Assembly (NCBI GenBank): GCA_020638035.1
Contig: JACKJI010000021.1
Coordinates: forward strand, 1-38,517
Length of the DNA stretch: 38,517 nucleotides
Source of the DNA: Hyphomicrobiaceae bacterium
GTDB taxonomy: Bacteria > Pseudomonadota > Alphaproteobacteria > Rhizobiales > Hyphomicrobiaceae
Reading direction: 5' to 3'
Positions within the stretch are counted from its first letter, which is position 1; each line of letters begins with the position of its first letter. Below the pieces are notes generated by a model. The model ran no database searches, was not told the DNA's origin, and saw only the letters and a program-made list of their open reading frames with translations. The position numbers and the translations under genes are program-made. Positions 25,677-34,314 of the stretch are shown here, piece by piece.

Positions 25677-25932
25677 CCGCTATATGCCGCCTGCGCGCCC
25701 CGGATGCAAGCCACCCCCATAAACGGCCGCAAAAACAGTTGCATAACAAAGACCACAGGGGGCGACCCGGTAGCCCTCGGCACTTGGCCGCCCAGTATGA
25801 TGCCGAAGGCTTCTGGTGCTTCAATAGCCATGGGGTCGGCGAAAGGCACGGAGGCTAGCGCCGTTCTCCTGAGGCGGTTTGAACCTTAGAGTTTTGACGG
25901 TCTGCTACAAACCGTGTAGCGAACCCCCACGA

Positions 25933-26009
25933 GGTCCCGTAGCTCAGCTGGATAGAGCATCTGCCTTCTAAGCAGAGGGTCGCAGGTTCGAGTCCTGCCG
26001 GGATCGCCA
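25933..26009 (+). tRNA. tRNA-Arg, anticodon TCT
   Basis: 77 bases including an encoded CCA. The acceptor stem GGTCCCG pairs with CGGGATC (one G-U), the D arm is GCTCAGCTGGATAGAGC, the anticodon stem CTGC/GCAG frames the loop CTTCTAA with anticodon TCT, and the T arm GCAGGTTCGAGTCCTGC is perfect. It decodes AGA (and AGG by wobble), rare arginine codons in such a GC-rich genome. It is divergent from the SRP RNA. Confidence 0.97.
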
Positions 26010-26435
26010 TCGCTCCAGTGTCGAACTCCCGATCGCCGTCCGCACCCAGGGACAACCACCGCGCGTTTATGCGCGCTGATCCAGGACGCTCGAATCACGA
26101 TTCGCGATCGCATGTGAGTTGCGAACGCGCGATTGCGAACGCCACCACCGTACAGTCGATGCATCGCTCGACGTCACGACACAACCACGCCGAGCAACAT
26201 GCGAAGTGTTCGCGAAAATCGATAGGGCCGCAAATACCGAATTGCGCTGAGACGCATCGAGCCTTGTTGCAGCATCGCCACGAACACCTCCCAATAACGG
26301 CCCCTAACGCACACGTTATTTCTGTGCACCAGCATATTGCGAATACGTTGCCTGCGAGCTGATCCGCAAGTGATCACGTTCTCCATCGCCGCAAGCCGAT
26401 GTGGGCATCATCGGCCCGAATGATCATGAAAATCC
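26010..26435. other. Non-coding region between tRNA-Arg and the outer-membrane protein gene
   Basis: No gene is supported: short open frames have no ribosome binding site and Cys/Arg/His-rich composition of shadow frames. Base composition is lower in GC than in the neighbours. A few short palindromes occur (CGAATC-AC-GATTCG near 26090) without evident partner. The promoter for the outer-membrane protein gene should lie in the right half. Confidence 0.5.
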
Positions 26436-26467
26436 GCAATGAGCACGCGGCAATGGCGGCTCATTGC
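26436..26467 (+). promoter_or_regulatory. Stem-loop in the leader of the outer-membrane protein gene
   Basis: GCAATGAGC (26436-26444) and GCTCATTGC (26459-26467) are exact inverted repeats; inside them CGC and GCG also pair, with one bulged A, leaving the loop GGCAATG. The hairpin ends ten bases before the ribosome binding site GAGGGA. It may stabilise the mRNA, control translation, or be an operator. Confidence 0.55.
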
Positions 26468-26489
26468 CACTCGAAAGAGGGAAGTTGAA

Positions 26490-27272
26490 ATGGAATTGAC
26501 GCGCGCAGGTTCTCGATTGGCGAAGTTCACGCTCGCTGCAGGACTCCTTGCTGCCATGGGCACCATCGCCTCGACACAGGCGGCGGACCTCGGCGGCAGT
26601 ATCAAGGATGACTATGCCGAGCCGCAGTCCAGCCCACTCAAGCGCTGGTACGTCTCCATTCAGGGCGGTGGCGCCTTCACCCTCGACGATGTCGATTTCT
26701 CGAATGGCCAGACCACCGTGCGGACGGATTTCGACAGCGGTTTCACATTCGGCGCGGCTCTCGGCTACCGCTGGAACAATTTGAAGTTCGGCGTGCTCGT
26801 GCCGCGTACCGAGGTGGAAGTGAACTATACCGAGAACGAGGTCAACAGCCTCGACTTCTCGGGCAATGGTCGCGGCAATGAACGGCTTGGAGCTGACAGC
26901 AAGATCTCATCAGTCGGCGTGCTGTTCAACCTGTTCTTCGATGCACGCAACGCCTTCGGACATGGCATTACGCCCTACTTTGGCGGCGGCATCGGCTTCA
27001 ATGTCGTCAATCACGACATCCTGTACGGCAATGCCATCAATCTCAGCGACGAAGACACAGCCTTCGCTTGGCACGTAACTGCGGGCCTGGATTTCAAGGT
27101 GACAGAGACGTCCTCTCTGTTTGTTGACGTCGGTTATCATCAGGCCGTCGATGTCGGCAGCGTGCGGCGGCAGGGCCTTGGCCCCGCTCCCGGAGGCGCC
27201 GCAAACAATGGAACCTTTGAAGACGATATCGACTCGATCGTTGTCAAAGGCGGCCTGCGGGTGAGCTTCTAA
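26490..27272 (+). CDS. Outer-membrane beta-barrel protein (Omp25/Omp31-like)
   Basis: 260 residues. A signal peptide (LAKFTLAAGLLAAMGTIAST, cleavage near QAA-DLGG) is followed by a short linker and a predicted 8-stranded barrel: WYVSIQGGGAFTLDD, FTFGAALGYRWNNLKFGVLV, SKISSVGVLFNLFFDARN, ITPYFGGGIGFNVV, AFAWHVTAGLDFKVTETSSL and the terminal IVVKGGLRVSF, whose last Phe is the usual outer-membrane assembly signal. This is the small-barrel family abundant in Rhizobiales envelopes; individual roles are not defined. The ATG at 26490 has GAGGGA eight bases upstream; an upstream frame from 26439 runs through the leader hairpin. It is monocistronic: leader hairpin before, terminator after. Confidence 0.88.
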   Translation: MELTRAGSRLAKFTLAAGLLAAMGTIASTQAADLGGSIKDDYAEPQSSPLKRWYVSIQGGGAFTLDDVDFSNGQTTVRTDFDSGFTFGAALGYRWNNLKFGVLVPRTEVEVNYTENEVNSLDFSGNGRGNERLGADSKISSVGVLFNLFFDARNAFGHGITPYFGGGIGFNVVNHDILYGNAINLSDEDTAFAWHVTAGLDFKVTETSSLFVDVGYHQAVDVGSVRRQGLGPAPGGAANNGTFEDDIDSIVVKGGLRVSF

Positions 27273-27304
27273 GAAAAACAATCTCTCCAAGTAACCGCCA
27301 TAAC

Positions 27305-27366
27305 TACCGTCCCGCCGACGTCGCGATCTCCAAAGATTCGACACCAGCGGGGCGGTATTCTTTTTT
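27305..27366 (+). terminator. Rho-independent terminator of the outer-membrane protein gene
   Basis: TACCGTCCCGC (27305-27315) pairs with GCGGGGCGGTA (27347-27357), 11 pairs including one G-U, followed by TTCTTTTTT. The 31-base loop can form smaller hairpins of its own. It begins 32 bases after the stop codon. The ~220 bases that follow, up to 27584, hold nothing I can identify. Confidence 0.75.
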
Positions 27367-27584
27367 GCTCGCATGCCGCGAGGTCGCAAGTCAGAGTGCC
27401 ACGCTGAGCTTCGGCTTCCAAATAGCGCCGAAGCTTTGTGAGAAAATCACCGTGGCGAACAGAACCAAATAATCAGTCTCGGCCCTCGGCCCAAAGTGCA
27501 TTTGATGCCCACGACGGCGCGGGCATGCCGTCCTCACATCCTATGGCATCGCACCATCGGCACGCCACATCCACCACATCGCCC

Positions 27585-27836
27585 CTATCGCTCATCGCAA
27601 CGGAACCTGCGACCTGCCGTATAGCCTGCCGCACCCTTGCCGATACAGATGCCGTCGCCGACATGCTCATGCGGGACACTCGAAGCGAACGAGACGCGAC
27701 GGTGACAAGGCGGCTTGGTGCAGGAGTTCGATCCGATCAGGCGCGACATACCGGGTGGCCACGAAATATCATGCGCAAACACCTGTTGTGGGCATAAGAC
27801 GGCGAACACCAACAGCCCCGTTCGAAACATCGTCAT
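27585..27836 (-). CDS. Small secreted cysteine-containing protein, unknown
   Basis: 83 residues with a convincing signal peptide: MTMFRTGLLVFAVLCPQQ, cleavage near VFA-HD. The mature part is short, with HDISWPPGMSRL, a paired-cysteine segment SCTKPPCHRR, another Cys in GDGICIGKG and a last one in RRFRCDER. The start is supported by a strong AAGGAG eight bases upstream. The ATG overlaps, as ATGA, the stop of an upstream reading frame that looks like the end of a histidine kinase. The layout (signal, HD, two Cys, later Cys) recalls small periplasmic proteins of Rhizobiales, but I cannot name a family, and a frameshift near its 3' end is possible. Confidence 0.5.
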   Translation of the reverse strand: MTMFRTGLLVFAVLCPQQVFAHDISWPPGMSRLIGSNSCTKPPCHRRVSFASSVPHEHVGDGICIGKGAAGYTAGRRFRCDER

Positions 27837-27998
27837 GCGTCATTCTCCTTCAACGATTCCGCCGAATCGGCACCCAGCAGCCGCAGCGTCTCCCGCGATC
27901 CGCCCTCATCGCGATGGGCCAGCGTGACATCACCACCATGGCCAGATGCCACCGCGCGCGCAACCGTATTGCTAACAGCGCCGCCGCCCAGGATCTCC
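27833..27998 (-). pseudogene. Probable histidine-kinase C-terminal remnant
   Basis: An open minus-strand frame without a start encodes EILGGGAVSNTVARAVASG, then HGGDVTLAHRDEGGSRETLR, and ends LLGADSAESLKENDA. The second part matches the end of the HATPase domain of sensor kinases (G2 box, then AxAHGGxVTLxxxPEGGxxxxLxLP); the first part sits where the GLGLSIARAVA helix belongs but is eroded. Nothing upstream of 27998 continues the kinase, because the methyltransferase gene ends at 28054. Its stop overlaps the small secreted-protein start, so the two were probably once one operon. Assignment is by pattern memory only. Confidence 0.45.
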
Positions 27999-28053
27999 GT
28001 AACGCCGACGACTTCTCCTCGTAGTTGCAGCCTCGCATATCTCGAAAAGCAGG

Positions 28054-28818
28054 CTACTTCCGGGCCACAAGAATAAGTCGAGGATCGTATGTGGTGAACG
28101 GCTGACCGCCGCGGCCAAAGCCCTCAGCCGAGCTGAACCCAACACGCACCATGCGTGCAGCAAGTTCAGCATAACTGTACAGTCTAATTGAGAAATTGGC
28201 CCTGCTGACCTTGCCTTGTCGCACCATCGATCGTCTGGTCCGCGTTCGGTCTTCGAACACATCGTAATCGACTTCATCAATCATCATGTCGTCACCTCGG
28301 CTGGTGACCTCCGTGAACGGCAACCCGCGACGCAACAGGGCATTGCGATTAGCTTGCTCTATGAGCAGCCGGCCGCCCGGCTTGAGTGCATTGAAGCACT
28401 GACGGAGAACTTCGATATTTTCAGTGTCACTAAAATAGCCGTAGGTCGTGTACCAGCAATAGATGGCATCAAACTCGTGGCGCCACGACAGCTCGCGCAT
28501 GTCGCCTTCTACGTAGTCTACCGTGAGTTCTTCTCGCCGCGCAGCCTCACGCGCAACATTCAAGAAGAAGGGCGAGGAATCGAGCCCGCTCATTCTCGCA
28601 CCGCGTCGTGCGAGTTCGTTCGCTATGCGGCCATGCCCGCAGCCTAGATCGAGAACTTTGCAGTCTGCGGAGATCGACAGGAGCCGCCAGACCACATCGG
28701 CCTGCTGCAAATTGAACTCGGGTGACAGGTGCGGCCCATAGAAATGCAGGTAATCGTCGCAAAAAACCGCTTCGCAGTCGAATAGGTCCGACGAGTTGCT
28801 GGCTGTCCGTTCTGTCAC
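28054..28818 (-). CDS. Class I SAM-dependent methyltransferase
   Basis: 254 residues with the Rossmann-fold methyltransferase pattern: motif I VLDLGCGHGRIANELARRG, an acidic end of strand 2 (MSGLDSSP), YVEGDMREL, motif post-I/II FDAIYCWYTTYGYF and LKPGGRLLIEQANR. The N-terminal DDYLHFYGPHLSPEFNLQQA and aromatic YTTYGYF resemble small-molecule methyltransferases; substrate not assignable. Start is GTG at 28818 with CGAGG upstream. Hand counts on two 60-base rows give 57-58% GC, against about 70% in a row of nadB, so the gene may have been acquired. It directly follows (in position) the eroded kinase fragment, and may have displaced the rest of it. Confidence 0.88.
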   Translation of the reverse strand: MTERTASNSSDLFDCEAVFCDDYLHFYGPHLSPEFNLQQADVVWRLLSISADCKVLDLGCGHGRIANELARRGARMSGLDSSPFFLNVAREAARREELTVDYVEGDMRELSWRHEFDAIYCWYTTYGYFSDTENIEVLRQCFNALKPGGRLLIEQANRNALLRRGLPFTEVTSRGDDMMIDEVDYDVFEDRTRTRRSMVRQGKVSRANFSIRLYSYAELAARMVRVGFSSAEGFGRGGQPFTTYDPRLILVARK

Positions 28819-29057
28819 GACACCTCGCTCCGCGCGCCTCCTGCTGGCGTTACCTCAGCCACCTCATTGGTTATTCAACACGCTGCGGGTACGCACACAA
28901 GACATCCCGCAATCTGGTTCTGGGTGTTAATCCCCCGCGGCAGAGCGGAGTCTCAGAATATCTGCACACCGAGCCGCATCCCGGCACGCAAGATCACGTC
29001 GCGCAAGCGCCGGCTACGCGATCGAGCTGCGTTGAAGATTATCAATCTGGACTTCGC

Positions 29058-32000
29058 TCAGTCCGTTGATTGCGGTTCGGGCGACGCTGTGGATTTACCG
29101 TCGTCACGCCTCAACAGTCCCGAGAATTGGCGCTCGCGCAAACGCTGGAACACGACGTAGAGCATCGGGATGAGGAAGATCCCGAGCACAGATGCCGCGA
29201 TCATGCCGGCCAGGACCGGGAGCCCGACTGCGTACATGCTGTCGGCGCCGGGCCCTGTGGCTCGGACCAGCGGAATGAGGCCCGCAATGAATGCAATGCT
29301 TGTCATCATCACTGGACGGAACCGCTGATGGGCGCCGGTCGCAGCGGACTCGACAATGCTCTGCCCCTCGGCACGACGGGCCAACGAGAACTCCGTCATC
29401 AGGATCGAATTCTTGGCCGCCAGAGCGATCAGGACGACGATTCCGATCTGCGCATAGAGCACAAAGCTCATATGCGAAACGAATAAGGCGAGCATCGCAC
29501 CGAGGATCGCGACGACGACTGACATCAACACCGGGATCGGGACGTTCCAGCTCTCATAGAGCGCCACCAGGAACAGGAAGGCAAAGACGATCGCAAAGCT
29601 AATGACGATCGGTGTCTGACCCGCCGACAGCTTCTGTTCCAGCGCGGTTCCCGTCCACTCGTAGGCATATCCACCAGGCAGCCCGGCGCGGGACACAGCC
29701 TCCATAGCCGCAATCGCATCACCATCACCGCTGCCCTGCGCGGGATTACCATTGATCGTCACAGCACGATAGTTGTTGTAGCGGACAATCGACTTCGGAC
29801 CCGCCTCGATGGACGCACGAGCCAGCGCCGATAGCGGGATCATCTCGCCGTCGCGGTTTTTCACCTCAATGCGATAGATTGAGTCGATCGACGTGCGGTA
29901 GGCCTTCTCAGCCAGCATCCGCACCGTCCAAGTGCGACCGAGCAGATTGAAGTCGTTGATGTAGTAGCCGCCGAGAGTGGCCTGCAGCGAGGCGAAAACA
30001 TCCGACAGCTTGATTCCGAGGACCTGGACCTTGTCGCGATCGATATCGAGCCGAACTTGCGGCGTTGAGGCTTCGAAGGTGGAAAAAACGCGCGCCAGCT
30101 CCGGCCGCTGATTGGCGGCAACGATCAGGCCGCGCATCACAGCCGCAATCGCGGTCGGCTCTTGTCCTTCAACTGCCTCAAGAACGTACTCGAATCCACC
30201 TGCTTGCCCGATGCCCGAAATTGCCGGAGGGTTTAACGGCATGAAGAAACCCTCGTTGATCGGGGCCAATGCTCTGGCAAGGCGGCGGGCAACAGTAGAG
30301 GAATGCATGTCCGGCGTCAGACGCTGCTCATAGTCCTTGAGTCGCACGAACATGACGCCCGCGCTCGGCGAGTTGCCGCCGCCGAGGAAATCGAGTCCGA
30401 TGATGGATACGACGCCTTCGACTGCTGGATCCGCAGCGATGACCGCCTCGGCCTTCCGGCCTGCCTCGGTGGTGCGGTTGAGCGAGGCACCAGGTGGCAG
30501 GTTGAAGACGGTGATGATGAAACCCTTGTCCTCTTCCGGCAGGAAGCCCGACGGCGTCTTACCGAAAATATAGTAGGTGGCGCCGCTCAGCAGCGCGAAA
30601 AGAACAAGGCTCAAAGTCGAAATGCGCACCAGTCGCTTGACGATGGCGGCATAGCCATCGCCGACACTATTGATGGCCTCGGTGACGCGGCGCATCAAGC
30701 CGACCGGATGGCCCGGCTTCAGCAGCAGCGAGCATAACGCCGGCGACAACGTCAGCGCATTGATCGCCGAGATCACCATGGCGGCTGAAATGGTGATTGC
30801 GAACTGGCGGAACAGGACGCCGCTCGATCCGGGCAGAAAGGCGATCGGCACGAATACCGACAGCAGCACCAGCGTGATCGCTATCACGGGCCCGGCAATC
30901 TCGCTCATCGCCTTGCGTGTCGCCTCCGCCGGAGAGAGCTGCGGCTCCTCCTCCATGACACGCTCGACATTCTCAACGACGATGATGGCATCGTCGACGA
31001 CGATGCCGATGGCCAGCACCAGCGCAAGAAGCGATATGGTATTCGCCGAATAACCGAATGCCAGCAGCACAGCGAAGGTTCCGATCACCGCCACCGGAAC
31101 CGCCAGCAGTGGAATCAGGGTCGGTCGCAGACGCCCGAGGAAGAGGAACACGACGATCGCCACGAGAACGAAAGCCTCGATGAGCGTGCTGACGACCTTC
31201 TCCATCATCGCCGTGACGAACGAGGCCGTGTTGTAGATGTAGGCATACTCGACGCCCGCGGGGAACCGGCTCTTGAGATCTTCAAGCCGCTTGGAAACAG
31301 CCTGCGCAACGGCGACGGCGTTTGAACCCGGCGATAGATAGATGCCAACGGGGGCTGCCGGCTTACCGGCGTAGCTTGCGCTCGTGTCGAAGCTTGCAGC
31401 TTCCAATTCGATGCGCGCCACGTCCCGCAGCCGTACGAAAGACCCGTCTCCAACGCTGCGGATAACGATGTCACCGAATTCATCGACCGTCGACAGCCGC
31501 CCCTTTGTGGTGATCGTGAGCTGCAGGCGCTGGTCCGCGCTCAGCGGGGCGGCACCGATCCGACCCGCGGCGGCCTGTACGTTCTGCGACTGCACCGCAG
31601 CGATCACTTCGCCAGTCGACATGCTGAAGCTTGCGAGCTTCTGCGGATCGATCCAGATGCGCATGGAATAGTCGCGCGCTCCAAAAATGGAGGCATCGCC
31701 CACACCCGGCACGCGTTTCAACTCATCGATGATGTTGAGCGTGACGAAATTCGAAAGAAAGAGCTGGTCGTGGCTCGCATCCTTGGAATGGAACATGAAG
31801 ATCTGAAGCAGGTCCGTCGAGACCTTGGCGATCGTCAGTCCCGTGGTGCGCACTTCCTGTGGCAGCTTCGCAACCGCCAGGTTGGCGCGGTTTTGCACAT
31901 TGACCGTGGCAATGTCCGGATTGGTTTTGAGATCGAAGCTGACGCTGAGCGAATAGCTGCCGTCGTTTGACGACGATGACTTCATGTAGCGCATGTCCGA

Positions 32001-32219
32001 AACGCCATTGATGGCGTTCTCGAGCGGCTGCGCAATGCTTTCCTCTACGGTGCGCGCATCCGCGCCCGCGTAGCTTGCCGTCACCCGTACAGTCGGCGGT
32101 GCGATGTCGGGATACTGCGCGACAGGGATGACTGCTATTGCGATGAGGCCCGCCAGCGTGATGACCAGCGATATGACCATCGCAAGACGCGGGCGGCGAA
32201 TGAAGACATCAAAGATCAT
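29058..32219 (-). CDS. RND multidrug efflux permease (AcrB/MexB, HAE-1 family)
   Basis: Inner-membrane proton antiporter of a tripartite drug pump; 1053 residues, the full family length, with two repeats of one helix plus a large periplasmic loop and five helices. Seen: N-terminal IRRPRLAMVISLVITLAGLI, VAQYPDIAPPTVRVTASYAG, the proton-relay pair in LAIGIVVDDAIIVVENVER, FVPIAFLPGSSGVLFRQFA, and AAKNSILMTEFSLARRAEG with the partner Lys. PGFLPEEDKG-like GFLPEEDKGFI opens the second periplasmic domain. The adaptor gene is upstream in the same operon, six bases apart. No TolC-type outer-membrane channel gene lies next to it, so it must recruit one from elsewhere. Substrates unknown. Confidence 0.97.
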   Translation of the reverse strand: MIFDVFIRRPRLAMVISLVITLAGLIAIAVIPVAQYPDIAPPTVRVTASYAGADARTVEESIAQPLENAINGVSDMRYMKSSSSNDGSYSLSVSFDLKTNPDIATVNVQNRANLAVAKLPQEVRTTGLTIAKVSTDLLQIFMFHSKDASHDQLFLSNFVTLNIIDELKRVPGVGDASIFGARDYSMRIWIDPQKLASFSMSTGEVIAAVQSQNVQAAAGRIGAAPLSADQRLQLTITTKGRLSTVDEFGDIVIRSVGDGSFVRLRDVARIELEAASFDTSASYAGKPAAPVGIYLSPGSNAVAVAQAVSKRLEDLKSRFPAGVEYAYIYNTASFVTAMMEKVVSTLIEAFVLVAIVVFLFLGRLRPTLIPLLAVPVAVIGTFAVLLAFGYSANTISLLALVLAIGIVVDDAIIVVENVERVMEEEPQLSPAEATRKAMSEIAGPVIAITLVLLSVFVPIAFLPGSSGVLFRQFAITISAAMVISAINALTLSPALCSLLLKPGHPVGLMRRVTEAINSVGDGYAAIVKRLVRISTLSLVLFALLSGATYYIFGKTPSGFLPEEDKGFIITVFNLPPGASLNRTTEAGRKAEAVIAADPAVEGVVSIIGLDFLGGGNSPSAGVMFVRLKDYEQRLTPDMHSSTVARRLARALAPINEGFFMPLNPPAISGIGQAGGFEYVLEAVEGQEPTAIAAVMRGLIVAANQRPELARVFSTFEASTPQVRLDIDRDKVQVLGIKLSDVFASLQATLGGYYINDFNLLGRTWTVRMLAEKAYRTSIDSIYRIEVKNRDGEMIPLSALARASIEAGPKSIVRYNNYRAVTINGNPAQGSGDGDAIAAMEAVSRAGLPGGYAYEWTGTALEQKLSAGQTPIVISFAIVFAFLFLVALYESWNVPIPVLMSVVVAILGAMLALFVSHMSFVLYAQIGIVVLIALAAKNSILMTEFSLARRAEGQSIVESAATGAHQRFRPVMMTSIAFIAGLIPLVRATGPGADSMYAVGLPVLAGMIAASVLGIFLIPMLYVVFQRLRERQFSGLLRRDDGKSTASPEPQSTD

Positions 32220-32225
32220 CGCCGG

Positions 32226-33380
32226 TCAGTTCCCGTGTTGAATAGCTGGAGACTTGTTGAGTTCCTCTGCCATCGTCGCGGTGACGACCGCGCCGGGACG
32301 CACCTTCTGGTGGCCGCTGACGATGACCTTGTCGCCTGCTTTAAGGCCTGCCTTGACGACGATTGACGTGCCGTTCTGTTCGCCGACCTCGATGCGCTTG
32401 ATCGCAACCTTGCTTTCACCATCGACGGCGAGGACATAGGAGCCTTGCTGGTCGAGCAGCAGGGCTGCTTGCGAAATGACCAGCTTCTTTTCTGGCTCCT
32501 TGCGGATGACATCGACGCTGACGAGTTGCTGATCGACGAGAAGACGGTCCGGATTGGGAACTTTGGCGCGCACGAGGATCGAGTCGGTCGATGCTGTCGA
32601 CTGCACTTCGGTGAACTCGATCGCACCGCGCTGATCGTACTCGGTTCCATCGGAGAGCTTCAGCTTGACATAGACGCTGTCGGGTCCGCGTCCTGCCCTA
32701 CGCACCTGGATGAGCAGCCACTGCGGCACCGGGAAACTGACATAGACGGGATCTTGAGCAACAAGCAGCGCAAGTTGCCCGCTGTCCGGACCGACCAGAT
32801 TTCCGACGGAATAGGCCGATCGGCCAACGCGACCATCCATCGGCGCTTCGATCGTGGTATAGCCGAGGTTCAATTTGGCTGTCTGCAAGTCGGCCTCGCG
32901 TGCGCGCAAATTGGATTTCGCCTGTGCGAGCGTTGATTGCGCCTGATCGAGAGAGGCCTGCGATGCGGTGGCGCGGCTTGCAAGTTCCTTCGTCCGATCG
33001 AAGGTCTGCTGGGCAAGCGTCAGTCCGGCCTCAGCGCTGGCGACGTTCGCCTCTGCCTGCTGTACGGCAAGTTCGAATGGCTCCGCCTCGATCTTGTAGA
33101 GGATGTGACCCTTCTTGACCTCCGCGCCTTCGCTGAACAGCCGCTGTTGCAGGAAGCCCTGGACCCGGGCGCGAATCTGAACCTTGTCGATTGCTTCGAC
33201 GCGGCCAACGAAGGTGCGCCCGTTGTTCAAGTCCATCAACGCCGCAGGACTGACGACGACGGCAACAGGCGGTGGACTTGTGTTGGCCTTTTGCCGATCC
33301 TCACCGCACCCCTGGAGAAGAAAGGCGGCGAATCCGACCAACACAACCACACGAAAATCCAAGTATGACCGCACAATCAT
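32226..33380 (-). CDS. RND efflux periplasmic adaptor lipoprotein (AcrA/MexA family)
   Basis: 384 residues. A lipoprotein signal with lipobox LLQGC (hydrophobic VVVLVGFAAFLLQ before it) anchors it to the inner membrane. Then come the adaptor domains: beta-barrel/lipoyl start GRTFVGRVEAIDKVQIRARV and GFLQQRLFSEGAEVKKG, an alpha-helical hairpin rich in Ala/Gln (VQQAEANVASAEAGLTLAQQ and TLAQAKSNLRAREADLQTAK), the second lipoyl half YTTIEAPMDGRVG, and the barrel with VYVSFPVPQWLL. It bridges the permease to an outer-membrane channel. The ATG at 33380 (GCGGAG upstream) is preferred to an earlier in-frame start at 33407, since it places the lipobox normally. Confidence 0.95.
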   Translation of the reverse strand: MIVRSYLDFRVVVLVGFAAFLLQGCGEDRQKANTSPPPVAVVVSPAALMDLNNGRTFVGRVEAIDKVQIRARVQGFLQQRLFSEGAEVKKGHILYKIEAEPFELAVQQAEANVASAEAGLTLAQQTFDRTKELASRATASQASLDQAQSTLAQAKSNLRAREADLQTAKLNLGYTTIEAPMDGRVGRSAYSVGNLVGPDSGQLALLVAQDPVYVSFPVPQWLLIQVRRAGRGPDSVYVKLKLSDGTEYDQRGAIEFTEVQSTASTDSILVRAKVPNPDRLLVDQQLVSVDVIRKEPEKKLVISQAALLLDQQGSYVLAVDGESKVAIKRIEVGEQNGTSIVVKAGLKAGDKVIVSGHQKVRPGAVVTATMAEELNKSPAIQHGN

Positions 33381-33774
33381 TCTCCGCTTTCCCCTCGCAC
33401 GAGCCACCCAACCTTCGGTCTCGTTGGATTCGGCTGAATGCCACCAGCACCATTCGCCCGCAGCTCTGGATCGCCAAATAGCGGTTTCCCAAGCGGAAAC
33501 GACCTGATTGGACCAGACTACAGCACGATTGCGTCAAGGACCGCAATTAGCGGAAGAACACAGCATGCACGTATGCTGAATTTCTAACGACCTCAATCGG
33601 TGAAATCAGTGGCGGGGGAGCGTGTGCGCCTTGGGCGCATGAGCTGCCCTGCCCGGCACAGTGGGCGACCGATTGGACCGAAGACCTGATTGGGGATCAG
33701 TGCTGCACAAGCGCCTTGAACGAACTCGCCACAATCGAACGCGCCCCGATGCCGTAGGTGCCTCAGTCGGCAGC
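33381..33774. other. Non-coding region upstream of the efflux operon
   Basis: No gene is supported. The part near 33480-33600 is less GC-rich and includes a near-palindrome, CAGCAT-GCACGT-ATGCTG (33561-33578), 181 bases before the adaptor start, which could be an operator for a local regulator. No TetR- or MarR-type gene is adjacent on either side. Confidence 0.45.
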
Positions 33775-34314
33775 CTAGCCTTCGCCCATATACATGACGC
33801 GCAGAACCTTCTTTCCGTCATGGTCGCAGCGCCAGGGCTTTTGTGCACCTTGGACCTTGACGAGCACCTGGGTCGCCGTCTCACCCTTCTTGACCGAAAT
33901 GGTCGAGACCCCACCGTGTCCAATTTGCTTGGAAACCGCGGCCAGGCACTCGGCTTCAGACTTTCCCGGCGTTGGCTTTGCCGCGGCTGTTGGTGGTTCG
34001 GTCGGTTTGCCCGAAGGCTTGTTGACCACGAAGCGTTTGATCTTGCCACCGTTCTTACCGAAGCTGCACTGGAAGGTGACCGTGCGGCTTGCATCGCGTC
34101 CGGTTCCGTTGACGGCGTGCGTACCATCAACGCGCTGGCCTTCGTATTTTGTCTCGACATCGGGCTGGCGCATCTTCAGCACCTTGGCCGCGTGTGCGCG
34201 ACAGTGCGCCATCATCTCCTGCGGTGTGCGTGGAGCTGCCTGTGCAGGCGTGAGCATGCCAACTGCGGCAAGGATGACAACAGCGGCGGAAAGACGTGAA
34301 GGCTGGCTTGTCAT
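33775..34314 (-). CDS. Periplasmic protein with two similar cysteine-paired domains, unknown
   Basis: 179 residues. Signal peptide MTSQPSRLSAAVVILAAVGM with cleavage near AQA-AP. The mature chain seems to be a tandem duplication. Copy 1 (~40-105): MMAHCRAHAAKVL ... HAVNGTG ... TVTFQCSFGKNGGKIKRFVV. After a Pro/Thr/Lys linker (KPTEPPTAAAKPTPGKSEAE), copy 2 (~130-179): CLAAVSKQIG ... VLVKVQG ... PWRCDHDGKKVLRVMYMGEG. Each copy has an N-terminal Cys, a beta-hairpin and a second Cys followed by a basic GKK/GKI-V/I-F/V strand. Such domains occur in secreted proteins of rhizobia, without a known role. ATG at 34314 fits the signal peptide; a start at 34344 is less likely. Confidence 0.72.
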   Translation of the reverse strand: MTSQPSRLSAAVVILAAVGMLTPAQAAPRTPQEMMAHCRAHAAKVLKMRQPDVETKYEGQRVDGTHAVNGTGRDASRTVTFQCSFGKNGGKIKRFVVNKPSGKPTEPPTAAAKPTPGKSEAECLAAVSKQIGHGGVSTISVKKGETATQVLVKVQGAQKPWRCDHDGKKVLRVMYMGEG

